From Xanthomonas sp. (GTDB lineage: Bacteria; Pseudomonadota; Gammaproteobacteria; Xanthomonadales; Xanthomonadaceae), in assembly GCA_018262705.1 (NCBI GenBank), contig JADFDQ010000007.1, forward strand, positions 79,230 to 143,229: DNA of 64,000 nt, given 5' to 3'. The notes under the pieces are model-generated. The model was given only the letters and a program-made list of their open reading frames with translations. It had not been told where the DNA came from and made no database searches. Below, in pieces: positions 63,670 through 64,000 of the stretch (position 1 is its first letter; the number at the start of each line of letters is the position of its first letter). The position numbers and the translations under genes are program-made.

Positions 63670-63936
63670 ATGAAGACATCCCGATTCACCGACAGTCAAA
63701 TCATCGCCGTGCTCAGGCAGGCTCAGGCCGGCACCTCTGTTCCGGAGCTATGCCGCGAGCACGGCATCAGTTCGGCGACCTTCTACAAGTGGCGCAGCAA
63801 GTTCGGCGGCATGGATGCGTCGATGATCTCCCGGCTCAAGGAGTTGGAGGACGAAAACCGGCGGCTGAAGAAGCTGTATGCCGAGGCTCAGCTCAGTGCC
63901 GACCTATTGAAGGAGGCGATGGCAAAAAAATGGTGA
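63670..63936 (+). CDS. IS3-family transposase OrfA
   Basis: 88 residues: N-terminal helix-turn-helix ([42 protein letters not shown]) followed by a leucine-zipper-type coiled coil ([29 protein letters not shown]). Binds the IS ends and regulates transposition. GGAGG precedes the ATG. It ends AKKW at an A7 run where the ribosome can shift into orfB. Confidence 0.93.
   Translation: MKTSRFTDSQIIAVLRQAQAGTSVPELCREHGISSATFYKWRSKFGGMDASMISRLKELEDENRRLKKLYAEAQLSADLLKEAMAKKW
63911..63930 (+). promoter_or_regulatory. Programmed -1 frameshift site of the IS element
   Basis: A run of seven A (63924-63930), readable as A-AAA-AAA in the orfA frame, with AGGAGG (63911-63916) eight bases upstream, the arrangement that stimulates -1 slippage in IS3 elements and dnaX. 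The orfB ATG (63930) lies in the -1 frame. Confidence 0.8.
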
Positions 63937-64000
63937 GGCCATCTCAACGCCGGGAGATGGCCCGAAGTGCGGTAGAGCATAGGCGCACGAGCATTCGGCA
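63930..64000 (+). CDS. IS3-family transposase OrfB (5' end)
   Basis: First 23 codons, [20 protein letters not shown] onward, in the -1 frame relative to orfA. In intact elements OrfB carries the DDE catalytic core and is made mostly as an OrfAB fusion. The rest lies beyond the window. Confidence 0.8.
   Translation, partial: MVRPSQRREMARSAVEHRRTSIR

Larger units (their letters stand above)
63600..64000 (+). mobile_element. IS3-family insertion sequence (left part)
   Basis: orfA, a frameshift site and the start of orfB are present; the element continues past the window. The segment near 63600 (TGGTAATCCCCCCGCAAATT) begins with TG and has the C-run seen at ends of IS3-family elements, so it may be the left inverted repeat; the right end is needed to confirm it. 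Confidence 0.8.

Noticed and set aside
63338..63679. 113-codon minus-strand frame between msrC and the IS
   Set aside because: No ribosome-binding site or family similarity; composition fits random AT-richer DNA and it overlaps the IS end and the msrC start.

Overview
The window is high-GC, densely coded DNA from a gammaproteobacterium of the Xanthomonadaceae/Lysobacteraceae type. I place it there by gene content and order: trpG-trpD ... trpC followed by a clp-type CRP regulator divergent from speD, rplM-rpsI, a PilU ATPase, and the dispersed palindromic repeats typical of this family. Genus cannot be fixed from the sequence alone; a Lysobacter/Thermomonas-like relative is plausible.

Layout. 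1-3 kb: 2-oxoacid dehydrogenase E1 subunits (minus) and a POT peptide transporter. 3.1-6.2 kb: tyrosine catabolism (MarR regulator, hpd, hmgA); the lower pathway (fahA, maiA) lies 31 kb away at 37-39 kb. 6.3-10.2 kb: nhaA, a tandem universal stress protein, purC and rpe. 10.2-18.1 kb is an accessory island between rpe and trpE. It holds an MmeI-like single-chain restriction-modification enzyme with two in-frame repeat insertions, a translationally coupled lipoprotein, a DOPA-dioxygenase-like gene, a decayed higBA toxin-antitoxin pair and a PcfJ-HIRAN fusion protein. 18.2-32.7 kb: trpE, a small Ala/Pro/Lys-rich secreted protein, an OmpR/HK pair, trpGD, then a four-gene cyanophycin cluster (isoaspartyl dipeptidase, cyanophycinase, cyanophycin synthetase and a Mur-ligase-only paralogue) lying between trpD and trpC. 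32.7-42.6 kb: GNAT, clp, speD, rplM-rpsI, a tandem-repeat block, tRNA-Gln, a 2OG-Fe dioxygenase, fahA-maiA, pilU, an OmpA lipoprotein, a candidate sRNA, a YdcH protein and a CBS-pair protein.

42.8-48.5 kb: etfBA, scoAB, a GtrA-like protein, glmU and a Cdd1-like protein. 48.5-56.1 kb: a minus-strand exporter operon (HlyD-type adaptor, a 65-residue protein, MacB-type ATPase, two permeases, NtrC-type regulator, NtrY-type kinase) preceded by a near-consensus sigma-54 promoter, so the operon probably encodes its own activator. 56.2-59.8 kb: glmS, deoA and cdd. 59.8-62.4 kb: two large inverted-repeat elements, then a BtuB-like receptor behind a cobalamin riboswitch. 62.5-63.3 kb: a TfoX-C protein and a free-methionine sulfoxide reductase. 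The right edge enters an IS3-family element with an A7 frameshift site.

Least ordinary features: the MmeI-like gene that has absorbed two repeat families as coding sequence; the PcfJ-HIRAN fusion; the higBA remnant in which both the toxin start and the antitoxin frame are lost; the cyanophycin synthesis-and-recycling cluster with a synthetase-like protein lacking the ATP-grasp half; and several genes whose -10 boxes sit so close to the start codon that leaderless mRNAs are likely.
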